Position numbers and translations under genes: made by a program. Shown here one piece after another: positions 44,505 to 53,674 of a stretch of 57,698 nt of DNA. The DNA comes from DATARH01 sp050246595. GTDB lineage: Bacteria; Pseudomonadota; Alphaproteobacteria; ATCC43930; CGMCC-115725. How positions within the stretch are numbered: position 1 is the stretch's first letter; each line of letters begins with the position of its first letter. The stretch spans positions 1 through 57,698 of the forward strand of contig JBFWVT010000029.1 of NCBI GenBank assembly GCA_050246595.1, read 5' to 3'. Below the pieces are notes generated by a model, which saw nothing but the letters and a program-made list of their open reading frames with translations, ran no database searches and had not been told where the DNA came from.

Positions 44505-45698
44505 TCAGGGTCTCGCCTGCCGCAGCGCGGCCGCGACCTCGGCGACCACAGAATCCCAATCGCCGGGCCGCTTCTGCCGGAACAGGCGCATCGTCGGGTA
44601 CCACGGGCTGTCGCAGCGGTCGAGCAGCCAGCGCCAGTCGGCGGCGACATGCAGCATCAGCCACACCGGGGCGCCGAGCGCGCCGGCGAGATGCGCGACC
44701 ATCGTATCGACCGTGATGACCAGCTCGAGAGCGGCGATCGTCGCGGCGGTATCGGCGATCGCGTCGGTATCAAACACTTCGATCATCGGCAGCGACGTGG
44801 GCGCTTTGCGCCAGCTCTGGTATTCCGGGCCGCGTTGCAGATTGACGAGGACAATGCCGGGCACCGCGGCAAGCGGCGAGAGCCGCTCCAGCGCGACCGA
44901 GCGCTCCGGTTTCCAGGCGCCGGCGGCCCAGACCAGTCCGATCCGCGGCCCCTCGGGTGCTTCGGAAAAACATCGCGCCGCCTCTTCCGACCGCTCCGGC
45001 GCGGCGCGCAGATACGGGATCGCGGCCGGGATCGTGCCGAGTGTCGTGCGAAACGCGTGCGGCAATTCGGTAACGTCGATCTCGGCGTCGCACCCGAACC
45101 GCGCCGGCGGATGGTCCTCCTCTCCGAGCGGGATCAGATCGAAACGCCCCGGCAGGGTGCGCAGCAACGGGATCAACTCCGGCTGCGCTTCGACGCGGAT
45201 AAGCGCCGCGCGCTCGGCCAGGAGCGGCAGATAGCGGGAAAAATGGATCGTATCGCCCAGCCCGTGATAGCAGCGCACCAGAACGCGTGCGCCTTCCAGC
45301 GCGGCCCCGTCCCATACCGGCCGCATGTGCCGCGGCCAATCGGCACCGGTAATTCCGGCGCGGCGGCGGCGCTCGCGATCCGTGTCGGCGAGACACCAGG
45401 CGCTGGCGAAATCGCCGCGCAGCATATGGCTCATCCAGCCGAAATCGCCGGGCACCAGACCGCTCATCGCGGCGCCGCGATCGACACCGATCCTGTGAGC
45501 GAGACGGGTCGCCGCCGCGTGGCTGTCCAGCGCCTCGTTGAGGCGGCGTTGCAGAAACAGCGCCTCGCCGCGCAGATAATGCAGCGTCGGATCGCCCGGG
45601 CAGCGCCGCAGCGCAATACCAAAGACCGCGACCGCTTCGGCGAAACGCTGTTCCGCCATCAGGGTCAGACCGGTGCTCAAGCAATCCGCATCCTGCAT
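44505..45698 (-). CDS. TPR protein with GT9-type glycosyltransferase domain
   Basis: 397 residues. About 1-75 contain tetratricopeptide-like helices (EQRFAEAVAVFGIALRRCPGDPTLHYLRGEALFLQRRLNEALD is one repeat run). The rest is a heptosyltransferase-like fold: CYHGLGDTIHFSRYLPLLAE, IGLVWAAGAW, then the nucleotide-side VITVDTMVAHLAGALGAPVW. GT9-TPR proteins transfer sugars to lipopolysaccharide cores or proteins. No LPS or flagellar genes are near, so the acceptor is unknown. No signal peptide, so cytosolic. Confidence 0.85.
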   Translation of the reverse strand: MQDADCLSTGLTLMAEQRFAEAVAVFGIALRRCPGDPTLHYLRGEALFLQRRLNEALDSHAAATRLAHRIGVDRGAAMSGLVPGDFGWMSHMLRGDFASAWCLADTDRERRRRAGITGADWPRHMRPVWDGAALEGARVLVRCYHGLGDTIHFSRYLPLLAERAALIRVEAQPELIPLLRTLPGRFDLIPLGEEDHPPARFGCDAEIDVTELPHAFRTTLGTIPAAIPYLRAAPERSEEAARCFSEAPEGPRIGLVWAAGAWKPERSVALERLSPLAAVPGIVLVNLQRGPEYQSWRKAPTSLPMIEVFDTDAIADTAATIAALELVITVDTMVAHLAGALGAPVWLMLHVAADWRWLLDRCDSPWYPTMRLFRQKRPGDWDSVVAEVAAALRQARP

Positions 45699-46010
45699 TC
45701 CCGGGTTCCACCGAGTGGTCCGTCACGGCGGAACAGCCGCCGCGACAGCGCGTTCCGGCCTGTCCGCGCTTTTGGGGAAGCCGGAACAGCGGTGACGGCG
45801 CTTTAAGCCGGAAGGCGCTCGAAGAGATCTGCGACGCGCCTCCGGGCCAGCGCCGGATTTGGCCGCGGATTTGGTCCGGCACGACGCGGACCCCGCCTCG
45901 TGCCGGACGACCCGGAGGCGTTCGGCATATCGAACGACATTCAGGCTCGCATCCGGAGCGGCGCTGCGCTAGGATGCCGCATCCCTGTCAAACACCGGAG
46001 AGGAAACCTG
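45699..46010. other. divergent intergenic region
   Basis: This 312-bp gap separates the glycosyltransferase and amidohydrolase genes, which are transcribed away from each other, so it must hold both promoters. I recognise no gene, RNA or repeat family in it. A GGAAC-N16-CGTT match occurs at 45730-45754 but is expected by chance. Confidence 0.5.
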
Positions 46011-47141
46011 ATGACCCGCGCCTACAACGTCGTCGATGCCGATGGCCATATCCTGGAGCCGCTCGATCTCTGGGACAAATACATCGATCCAAAGTTCCGC
46101 GACCGGGCGCCGCGCATCGTCAAGGATAATGCGACCGGCAAGGAGCGGCTCGTCATCGAGGAGCACGCGGTCGGCAACGCGCAGCGCGGCATCGGCGGCA
46201 TCGGCGCGGTCGGCGCGCGTCAGGGCGTCGTCGCCGACGACACGATGGAGTACAAGGAAGGCAAGGCGGGCGGGTTCGATCCGCACAAGCGCATCCCAGA
46301 CATGGACGCCGACGGGATCGACGCCGCGTTCCTCTATCCGAGCCTCGGTCTGTTCTCGGGCGCGATCCACGATCCGCAACTCGCCGCCGCGACCTGCCGG
46401 GCCTATAATCGCTGGCTCGCCGATTACTGCAAACCCTACCCCGACCGGCTGTTCGGCGTCGCGATGCTGCCGTTGCAGGATGTCGATCTGGCGGTCGCCG
46501 AGATGCGTTTCGCGCGCAAGGAACTCGGCTTCAAGGGCGTCTTCATCCGGCCGAACCCGTATCACGGCACCACGATGATCAACGACCCGATGTACGAGCC
46601 GTTCTGGGCCGCCGCCGAGGATCTCGACATATCGGTCGGGTTTCACGAGGGCGCCTCGGCCGGCATGCCGCAGGTCGGGATGGACCGGTTCGAGGCGCGC
46701 GGCGCCCGCCACATCATCACCCACACGATGGAGATGATGCTGGCCTGTCTCGCTGTGATCTGGGGCGGTGTCGTCGAAAAGCACCCGAAGCTGCGCGTCG
46801 GCTTTCTCGAATCGGGCGGTGGCTGGATCGCGCCATGGCTTGACCGGATGGACCGCCATTTTGACGACCAGGGCTTCAACGATTCCGGTCTCAAGACCCG
46901 GCCGAGCGAATTGTTCCAGCGCAATTGCTGGATCTCGTTCGAGCCGGTCGAGGGCAGCCTCAAGGTGCTCGCCGATTATGTCGGGCCGAACAAGATCATG
47001 TGGGCGACCGACTACCCGCACCCGGACGGGTTCTTCCCCGGCGCTCCCGACATGGTGCGCGAGCGCATCAAGGGTCTGTCGCCAGAGACGCAGCACCAGA
47101 TCATGGCCGGCGGTGCGATGGGCTTTTACGGTCTGAAGTAA
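46011..47141 (+). CDS. amidohydrolase-family metal-dependent hydrolase (ACMSD-like)
   Basis: 376-residue TIM-barrel hydrolase. The metal motif is DADGHILEP near the N-terminus, with further ligand region HEGASAGMP and the final ATDYPHPDG. These are the ACMSD/aminocarboxymuconate-type amidohydrolases (amidohydrolase 2), often decarboxylases or lactonases of aromatic or ring-cleavage products. The substrate cannot be set here. The ATG at 46011 follows GGAGAGGAAA. No operon partner. Confidence 0.9.
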   Translation: MTRAYNVVDADGHILEPLDLWDKYIDPKFRDRAPRIVKDNATGKERLVIEEHAVGNAQRGIGGIGAVGARQGVVADDTMEYKEGKAGGFDPHKRIPDMDADGIDAAFLYPSLGLFSGAIHDPQLAAATCRAYNRWLADYCKPYPDRLFGVAMLPLQDVDLAVAEMRFARKELGFKGVFIRPNPYHGTTMINDPMYEPFWAAAEDLDISVGFHEGASAGMPQVGMDRFEARGARHIITHTMEMMLACLAVIWGGVVEKHPKLRVGFLESGGGWIAPWLDRMDRHFDDQGFNDSGLKTRPSELFQRNCWISFEPVEGSLKVLADYVGPNKIMWATDYPHPDGFFPGAPDMVRERIKGLSPETQHQIMAGGAMGFYGLK

Positions 47142-47202
47142 CTGAAGTAACGCAGCCGCTCAGCCTTTCGGGCGGCTGCCGTTCGAAGCCGGCAGCGCGT
47201 CG

Positions 47203-48090
47203 TCAGCTCGTCGGCGGGCGCCCGCCGGTGGTGTTTGTCGATATCGACCGGATCGCGCGGGTCCGCGCTTCCGGCGGCAGAAGCCGCAGCGTGTCGTAAT
47301 AGGCCAGCTGCCGCGTCGCCGCTTGCCGGTCGAGATCGAGCAGAGCGATCCGCTCGGCCGCCGCAGCGTCGCCTTGCAGCGCATAGATCAGCGCCAGATT
47401 CTGGCGTTCGCTCGGGGTGCCGGCCGGACCGAGCGCGATCGGGCTCAAGACCGCGACTGCATCGCCGTACCGCCCCGACAGCGCCAGCGACAGCGCCAGA
47501 TTGACCGACAACCCGCGATCCCCCGGCGCGAGGTCGAGACCGCGGGAATAACGGGTCTGCGCCGCCGCGTGCCGCCCCGTAAAATCCTCCGCGACCCCAA
47601 GCAGTTGCAGCAGTTTCGGATCATCGGGCGTCTGAGCGTGGGCGACGCCGAGCGGCTCCAGCGCAAGCTCGGGTTTGCCGCTGCGCAGATAGGCGCGGGC
47701 GAGACCGCGCAATGAAGCGGGGTCGCGCGGCTCGCGCGTCAATGCCGCGCGGTAGGCCACGATCGCCTCGTTGATCCGGCCCATCTCGACAAGCGTGTCG
47801 CCGGCAGCGGCGAACGGGGCGGGGTCGGCCGGGTCCAGCTCGGCGGCGCGCCGGTACAGGCTGACGGCCGTGTCGAGATCGCCGCCGCCGCGCGCTGCCG
47901 CGGCGATGCGCATCAGCGCCTCGTGGCTGACCGGCGCGGCGGTCAGCCGGCCGCTGACGGCGAGCGGGTCGAGGCCGCGCCGCTGTATGTTTTCGCACCC
48001 CGCCAGCGCGAGCACGGCGAGAGCCAGCAGAGCGAGCGCAGCAAAACCGATCCTGCCATTTGCCGTGGAAAAATTTGTCGCCGCCCGCAC
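47203..48090 (-). CDS. TPR-repeat lipoprotein
   Basis: 295 residues from a GTG start. A short basic region, a hydrophobic stretch and the lipobox LALAGC (Cys32) mark a lipoprotein, anchored in the envelope. At least four tetratricopeptide repeats follow, for example YRRAAELDPADPAPFAAAGD and AYRAALTREPRDPASLRGLA. The pattern resembles TadD of Flp-pilus systems, but no tad genes are near. The frame stays open upstream to 48246 through a GC-rich hairpin; the GTG at 48090 gives the most normal signal peptide. Confidence 0.75.
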   Translation of the reverse strand: MRAATNFSTANGRIGFAALALLALAVLALAGCENIQRRGLDPLAVSGRLTAAPVSHEALMRIAAAARGGGDLDTAVSLYRRAAELDPADPAPFAAAGDTLVEMGRINEAIVAYRAALTREPRDPASLRGLARAYLRSGKPELALEPLGVAHAQTPDDPKLLQLLGVAEDFTGRHAAAQTRYSRGLDLAPGDRGLSVNLALSLALSGRYGDAVAVLSPIALGPAGTPSERQNLALIYALQGDAAAAERIALLDLDRQAATRQLAYYDTLRLLPPEARTRAIRSISTNTTGGRPPTS

Positions 48091-48298
48091 CCCGATCCTC
48101 CCGGAAGCGGGGAGGAGAGAAACCGTTGCCGCCTTCCGCGCCGCTGCCGCCTCGATCATCGGGTAAGGCGGCCCGCGGCGTCGACAGGGGTGCGTTTGCC
48201 GCTGTTTGTCTGGCACTCGCAGCCGGCGGCACCGCCGGCGATTCAACCGGGCAGCGAATCGTGCGTATTCCCGCGGGCGGCCTGGATCAGGCCCCGGA

Positions 48299-51055
48299 TC
48301 AAGACAGCGCCGCCGCGCCCTCTGTCATGGCTCCCTCTGTCATGGCTCCCTTTGCCGCCCGGACCCGGAGCGCCTGTTCGATCGCGTTCAGCGCCGCCTC
48401 GGCACGGTCGGGATCGGGGCCGCCGGCCTGCGCCATGTCGGCCCTTCCGCCGCCGCCCTTGCCGCCAAGCGCCTCGGCGCCGGTCCGCACCAGTTCGACG
48501 GCGTCGAACCGGCCGGTCAGATCCGATGTCACGCCGACGACAATTGCGGCCTTGCCCTCGGCGCGCGACACGATCGCGACGACCCCGGAACCGATGCGCC
48601 GCTTCAGATCGTCGGCCAGCCCGCGCAACTCGCGCCCCGGAACATCCTCGACCAGCCGCGCCTCGTAGGCGACATCGCCGATCCGTTTCGCCGGGGATGC
48701 CGCCTGCCCGGCACCGGAAGGCGCGGCGGTCGGACCGGCCATCGCCAGCGCCCGGCGCGCCTCGGCCAGTTCGCGTTCGATGCGGCGGTTTTCCTCGACA
48801 AGCCGGGAGAGCCGCGCCGGCAGCTCGGCCGGGCTGGTGCGCAGCGCCGAGGCGGCCTGCCGCAGCAACGCCTCCTCGGCGGCGATGTGAGCCTCCGCCG
48901 CGGCGCCGGTCAGCGCCTCGATGCGGCGCACCCCGGAGGCGATTGCACTTTCACCAATAATCTTGAACAACCCGATATCGCCGGTGCGCCGGACATGCGT
49001 GCCGCCGCACAATTCGACCGAATAGGGCCGCCCCGGATCGTCGGCCGCACCCATCGCGACGACCCGGACCTCCTCGCCGTATTTCTCGCCGAACAGCGCC
49101 AGCGCGCCCTCGGCGACGGCGCGCTCCGGGGTCAGAAGCCGGGTGCGCACCTCGCCATTGTCGCGGATGCGCATGTTGACCTCGCCCTCGATCGCCGCGA
49201 CATCCTCCGGGGTCAGCGGCTTCGGGTGGCTGAAATCGAAGCGCAGCCGGTCCGGCGCGACCAGCGAACCCTTCTGTGTCACATGCTCGCCGAGCCGGTG
49301 CCGCAATGCCTGGTGCAGCAGATGCGTGACCGAGTGGTTGGCGCGGAGCCGCCGCCGTCGGGTGCGATCGATCCGCAATTCGACCGTGTTACCGATTGCA
49401 AGCATGCCGTGCTTAACCAGCCCAAAATGGACGATAACGTCGCCCGCTTTTCTCTGTGTGTCGCGTACCTCGAACTCGCCGCCACTGGGCGAAAAAATGA
49501 CCCCCGTGTCACCGAGCTGACCGCCGGATTCGCCATAAAACGGCGTCTGGTTCACGACAAGCGCGACCTCTTCGCCGGCATGCGCTGCGTGGACGTTGTC
49601 CTCTCCCTTCAGAATGGCCCAAATAACCCCTTCCGCCATTTCGGTATCGTAGCCAAGGAACTCGGTCGCACCGACCTCGTCACGCAACCGAAACCATACC
49701 ATGTCGGTGGCTGCCTCGCCCGAGCCGGCCCATGCTGCGCGCGATCGTTCACGCTGCTGCTCCATCTCGGCTTCAAAACCAGCCACGTCTACGCTCATCC
49801 CATGCCGGCGCAAGATATCCTGGGTCATGTCGAGCGGAAATCCACGGCTATCGTAAAGAGAGAATGCCGCTGATCCCGCAAGAATCTTCTGCGATTGATC
49901 TAAACCCGGCCCGAACATTTCGCCGTAATTACCTGTTAAGACACGCAGTTCTTCGTACCCGCGCTCCAGCGTCTGCTTGAAATTGGTCTCTTCAAGGCGC
50001 AGCGTCTCGGTGATCAGCGGCTGCGCCCGGATCAATTCAGGGTAGGCAGCGCCCATCTGCGTTACGAGCGCCGGTACGAGCCGCCACATCAGCGGCTCCT
50101 TGCACCCCATAATGTGCGCATGTCCCATCGCGCGGCGCATGATGCGGCGCAGCACATAGCCGCGCCCCTCCTTGCTCGGCAGCACGCCGTCGGCGATCAG
50201 AAAGGACGCGGCGCGCAGATGATCGGCGATGACCCGGTGCGACACCGCCTGCGGCCCGTCCGGCGCGATCCCGGAGGCTTCGGCCGAGGCCGCGATCAAT
50301 GCGCGGAACAGGTCGATATCGTAATTGTCGTGCTTGCCCTGCAAGACCGCGGCGATGCGTTCGAGCCCCATGCCGGTGTCGATCGACGGCCGCGGCAGCA
50401 CCGCGCGCTCGCCGCCCGGCAGCTGCTCGAACTGCATAAAGACGAGGTTCCAGATCTCGATAAAGCGGTCGCCGTCCTGGTCCGGGCTGCCCGGCGGTCC
50501 GCCGGGGATGCCCTCGCCGTGGTCGTAGAAAATCTCCGAGCACGGCCCGCACGGCCCGGTATCGCCCATCGCCCAGAAATTGTCCGAGGTCGCGATGCGG
50601 ATGATGCGATGTTCCGGTAGTCCGGCGATCTTCGCCCACAGGCGCGCGGCGTCGTCATCCTCGGCATAAACCGTGACGAGCAGCCGGTCGCGCCGGAGGC
50701 CGAACTCGCGCACGACAAGGTCCCAGGCCAGCTCGATCGCGCGCTCCTTGAAATAGTCGCCAAACGAGAAATTGCCGAGCATCTCGAAAAACGTGTGGTG
50801 CCGGGCGGTGTAGCCGACATTTTCGAGATCGTTGTGCTTGCCGCCCGCGCGCACGCATTTCTGCGAGGTCGCGGCGCGCTGATACGGGCGCTTCTCGACC
50901 CCGGTAAAGACGTTTTTGAACTGCACCATGCCGGCATTGGTGAACAGCAGCGTCGGGTCGTTGCGCGGCACCAGCGGGCTCGACGGCACGATTTCGTGCC
51001 CGTGCCGGGCGAAATAGTCGAGAAAGGCGGTGCGGATATCGTTGACGGTCTGCAT
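48299..51055 (-). CDS. alaS: alanyl-tRNA synthetase
   Basis: Charges tRNA-Ala. It has 918 residues, slightly long. Class II motifs are in the N-terminal catalytic domain (ENVGYTARHHTFFEMLGNF, 79-97). The editing domain has the HSVTHLLHQALR and CGGTHV zinc motifs. The C-terminal oligomerisation domain ends with GGKGGGGRADMAQAGG. The ATG at 51055 (MQTVNDIRTAF) is the conserved start. The last codons carry a 15-bp tandem duplication (48321-48350). In many alphaproteobacteria recA is adjacent; it is not here. Confidence 0.97.
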   Translation of the reverse strand: MQTVNDIRTAFLDYFARHGHEIVPSSPLVPRNDPTLLFTNAGMVQFKNVFTGVEKRPYQRAATSQKCVRAGGKHNDLENVGYTARHHTFFEMLGNFSFGDYFKERAIELAWDLVVREFGLRRDRLLVTVYAEDDDAARLWAKIAGLPEHRIIRIATSDNFWAMGDTGPCGPCSEIFYDHGEGIPGGPPGSPDQDGDRFIEIWNLVFMQFEQLPGGERAVLPRPSIDTGMGLERIAAVLQGKHDNYDIDLFRALIAASAEASGIAPDGPQAVSHRVIADHLRAASFLIADGVLPSKEGRGYVLRRIMRRAMGHAHIMGCKEPLMWRLVPALVTQMGAAYPELIRAQPLITETLRLEETNFKQTLERGYEELRVLTGNYGEMFGPGLDQSQKILAGSAAFSLYDSRGFPLDMTQDILRRHGMSVDVAGFEAEMEQQRERSRAAWAGSGEAATDMVWFRLRDEVGATEFLGYDTEMAEGVIWAILKGEDNVHAAHAGEEVALVVNQTPFYGESGGQLGDTGVIFSPSGGEFEVRDTQRKAGDVIVHFGLVKHGMLAIGNTVELRIDRTRRRRLRANHSVTHLLHQALRHRLGEHVTQKGSLVAPDRLRFDFSHPKPLTPEDVAAIEGEVNMRIRDNGEVRTRLLTPERAVAEGALALFGEKYGEEVRVVAMGAADDPGRPYSVELCGGTHVRRTGDIGLFKIIGESAIASGVRRIEALTGAAAEAHIAAEEALLRQAASALRTSPAELPARLSRLVEENRRIERELAEARRALAMAGPTAAPSGAGQAASPAKRIGDVAYEARLVEDVPGRELRGLADDLKRRIGSGVVAIVSRAEGKAAIVVGVTSDLTGRFDAVELVRTGAEALGGKGGGGRADMAQAGGPDPDRAEAALNAIEQALRVRAAKGAMTEGAMTEGAAALS
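48321..48350. repeat. 15-bp tandem duplication at the 3' end of alaS
   Basis: TCTGTCATGGCTCCC occurs twice in a row. In alaS this encodes a doubled GAMTE unit just before the C-terminus (AKGAMTEGAMTEGAAALS). It is in frame and beyond the conserved domain. Confidence 0.9.
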
Positions 51056-51170
51056 GCGTTCGATTTGCGGCAGGCGGGGTGCTTTGCGCAAGAGGCTACG
51101 TGCGGCGTCCCGGTACTCGCCCGGAGACCGGAACGCCGATCGGAGGAAGAATCGCTAAAGGCGGGAGCGG

Positions 51171-51551
51171 TCAGCCCGGTTCGGTCTCGACACCGCCATC
51201 GGCCAGCTCCGTGAAACCGCCGATGTTGAACACGGCGGGATAGCCGAGATCCTTCAGCGTCCTGCCGCTCAGCGCCGAGCGCCCGCCCGAGGCGCAGTAG
51301 ACCAGGACCGTCTTGTCTTTCGCGAAGGCAGTGTTGTGGTAGGGGCTGTCCGGGTCGGCGCGGAATTCGAGCATGCCGCGGGGGACGTGCACCGCACCCT
51401 TGATCTTGCCGCCGTTTTGCAGCTCGGCTGCGTCGCGGACATCGACGACGAGCGTGTTGCCGCGTTCGATCAGCGCCTTTGCCTCGGCCGGCGGCACCCG
51501 CGGCACCTCGGCGTTGGCGGCGGCCAGCATGTCTTTCAGGGTCGTCGGCAT
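51171..51551 (-). CDS. rhodanese-domain protein
   Basis: 126-residue single-domain rhodanese that would move sulfane sulfur. The active loop is CASGGRS with catalytic Cys86. The CH2A-like DVRDAAELQNGGKIKGAVHV and the closing AVFNIGGFTELADGG are typical. No signal peptide, so cytosolic. It sits upstream of alaS on the same strand and is divergent from the PBP gene. Sulfur donor and acceptor are unknown. Confidence 0.92.
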   Translation of the reverse strand: MPTTLKDMLAAANAEVPRVPPAEAKALIERGNTLVVDVRDAAELQNGGKIKGAVHVPRGMLEFRADPDSPYHNTAFAKDKTVLVYCASGGRSALSGRTLKDLGYPAVFNIGGFTELADGGVETEPG

Positions 51552-51631
51552 TGTGGCTCCCTTGGCATGGTTGCGGTCTCGCGCGATGAGCAGGCGGGCA
51601 CCGCAACGCTCAGATGTGGCACCGCACGCCA

Positions 51632-51673
51632 GAGCGTCAATCCCAGGGCGTCAATGCCGGGGCGTCAATCCCG
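51632..51673. repeat. three 14-bp tandem repeats
   Basis: GAGCGTCAATCCCA, GGGCGTCAATGCCG and GGGCGTCAATCCCG follow each other without a gap. They lie in the divergent region between the rhodanese and PBP genes, about 70 bp before the PBP start. They could be protein-binding sites or a neutral microrepeat. Confidence 0.85.
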
Positions 51674-51744
51674 GAACGGAGGCGAGCGCCCTGCCGTTAT
51701 AGGCGGACACGCCTGCGACTATCGCAGCAGCGGGAGGGGAGGCG

Positions 51745-53604
51745 ATGATTTCGCGATTTGGCGGGGGGTTTGGCCGGCTCCGGCGCATGCTGTACGCGAT
51801 CCTGGCAGTCGGCGCCGCGGGGGTTTTGGGGGTCGCCGGATTTCTCGCCTATGCCGCCTTTACGCTGCCGCTGTCGCCCGCCGCTTCCGCCGATCTGCCG
51901 TCTTCCGCGGTAATTTATGCCACCGATGCCGGCGAGAAATTTGCGGTGCGCGGCGTCTATCGCGGCGATCCGATCGAGGCCGACGATCTGCCGCCCCATC
52001 TCGCCGGGGCCGTCGTCGCGATCGAGGACCGCCGGTTTTACGAGCATGCCGGGATCGACCCGCGCGGCATCGCTCGGGCCGCCGTCAAAAACCTCATCGG
52101 TTCCGATATCGAAGGGGGCAGCACGATCACCCAGCAGCTCGCGCGGGTCCGCTATCTGTCGCCGGAACGGTCGCTGCGCCGCAAGATGCAGGAGGCGATG
52201 CTGGCGCTGTGGCTCGAAGCGCGGCTGGGCAAGGACGAGATCCTCGCCCAATATCTGAACTCGGTCTATTTCGGCGCCGGTGCGGTCGGGGCGGACGCCG
52301 CTGCGCGGCGGTATTTCGGAAAACCCGCGCGCGATCTCGATCTGGCCCAGTCGGCGATGCTGGCCGGGCTGATCCGCGCCCCGTCGGCGCTGGCGCCGAG
52401 CCGCAATATGAAGGCTGCGCAGCGCCGCGCCCGGGTTGTGCTGCGGGCGATGCTCGACAGCGGCATGATCGACCGGACGCAATACGATGCGGCACGCGCC
52501 GAGCCGGTCCGGCTCGCGGTCGCGCCCGAACCGGAGCCGAACCAGAATTACTTTATCGATGCCGCCGACGCCGAGGTGAAGCGGCTGATCGGCGACCCGC
52601 CGCTCGATCTGGCCGTGACCACGACGATCGATCCCCGGTTGCAGGAAGCGGCGGAGCGGGTCGTCAATTTCTGGCTCGAACGGGAAGGCGCGCGGCGCAA
52701 CGCGAGCCAGGCCGCGCTGGTCGCAATGGCGCCCGACGGCGCGATCCTGGCGATGATCGGCGGTCGCGACTACCTGCAAAGTCAGTTCAACCGGGCCACC
52801 CAGGCGCACCGTCAGCCCGGCTCGCTGTTCAAGGTCTTTGTCTATCTGACGGCGCTGAGCAACGGCTACCGCCCGGACAGTGTCGTCACCGACAAGCCGA
52901 TAAAGATCGGGGATTGGGAGCCGGAGAACTACGATGGAAGATTTCGCGGCGAGGTGACGCTGCGCGAAGCGTTCGCCGACTCGATCAACTCGGTCTCCGT
53001 GCAGTTGTTGCAGGCGGTCGGCGCCGAACGCGTGATCGAAATGGCCAGAAAGCTCGGTGTCGAGTCGAAGCTGCCGGCCGAACCCGATCTGGCGCTCGGC
53101 TGGGCCGAGGTGACGCTGCTCGAGATGACCCGCGCAATCGATGCGATCGCGACCAACAACAAGACGATCGAGCCTTATACGGTGCGCGCGATCAACGCCA
53201 AGGCGGGGCCGCTCTATACGCGACCCGAGACGGTTCCGACCCCCCCGGAGTGGAACCGGCTCGACATGATGCGGCTGCTCGAAGCCGTCGTGACCGAGGG
53301 AACCGGCAAGGCGGCGCGACCCGGCAACCGGCGCTCCGCCGGCAAGACCGGGACAACCGATTCTTATCGGGACGCCTGGTTTGTCGGGTTTACGACCGAT
53401 ATCGTCGTCGGGGTCTGGGTCGGCAATGACGACAACAGCCCGATGGACAAGGTGACGGGCGGCGATCTGCCGGCCAAGATCTGGCGCGACTTTGTCATTG
53501 AGGCCGAAAAGATCAGGGCCGAACCGGAGGCCCCGGTCGCGGTCGGCAGCTCGACCCGAGCGGCGGCGCCGGTGAAGAAAACCGTCGCGGCGGCCGGGCG
53601 TTAA
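51745..53604 (+). CDS. class A penicillin-binding protein (PBP1A family)
   Basis: Bifunctional peptidoglycan synthase of 619 residues. One N-terminal membrane helix (about 16-40) anchors it with the rest in the periplasm. The GT51 glycosyltransferase part has EDRRFYEH (Glu94) and GGSTITQQL (124-132). The transpeptidase has SLFK (Ser360, Lys363), SIN (413-415) and KTGT (534-537). All catalytic residues are present. It is shorter than E. coli PBP1A and lacks its extra domain. GGGAGGGGAGG precedes the ATG. Confidence 0.94.
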   Translation: MISRFGGGFGRLRRMLYAILAVGAAGVLGVAGFLAYAAFTLPLSPAASADLPSSAVIYATDAGEKFAVRGVYRGDPIEADDLPPHLAGAVVAIEDRRFYEHAGIDPRGIARAAVKNLIGSDIEGGSTITQQLARVRYLSPERSLRRKMQEAMLALWLEARLGKDEILAQYLNSVYFGAGAVGADAAARRYFGKPARDLDLAQSAMLAGLIRAPSALAPSRNMKAAQRRARVVLRAMLDSGMIDRTQYDAARAEPVRLAVAPEPEPNQNYFIDAADAEVKRLIGDPPLDLAVTTTIDPRLQEAAERVVNFWLEREGARRNASQAALVAMAPDGAILAMIGGRDYLQSQFNRATQAHRQPGSLFKVFVYLTALSNGYRPDSVVTDKPIKIGDWEPENYDGRFRGEVTLREAFADSINSVSVQLLQAVGAERVIEMARKLGVESKLPAEPDLALGWAEVTLLEMTRAIDAIATNNKTIEPYTVRAINAKAGPLYTRPETVPTPPEWNRLDMMRLLEAVVTEGTGKAARPGNRRSAGKTGTTDSYRDAWFVGFTTDIVVGVWVGNDDNSPMDKVTGGDLPAKIWRDFVIEAEKIRAEPEAPVAVGSSTRAAAPVKKTVAAAGR

Positions 53605-53674
53605 AGAACCGGCGACCGGCAGCCTCGCCGCGATCCGTTTGCCGTCGGTGTCTCCGGATGCCTGGCGCCGGGTA

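Noticed and set aside
45730..45754. EcfG-type stress promoter match GGAAC-N16-CGTT
   Set aside because: Nine fixed bases with two allowed spacings are expected about once by chance in a window this size, and it is about 250 bp from the next gene.
47203..48246. Longer start for the TPR lipoprotein, reaching 48246
   Set aside because: The extension runs through a GC-rich hairpin, is Arg-rich and would bury the lipoprotein signal inside the protein.
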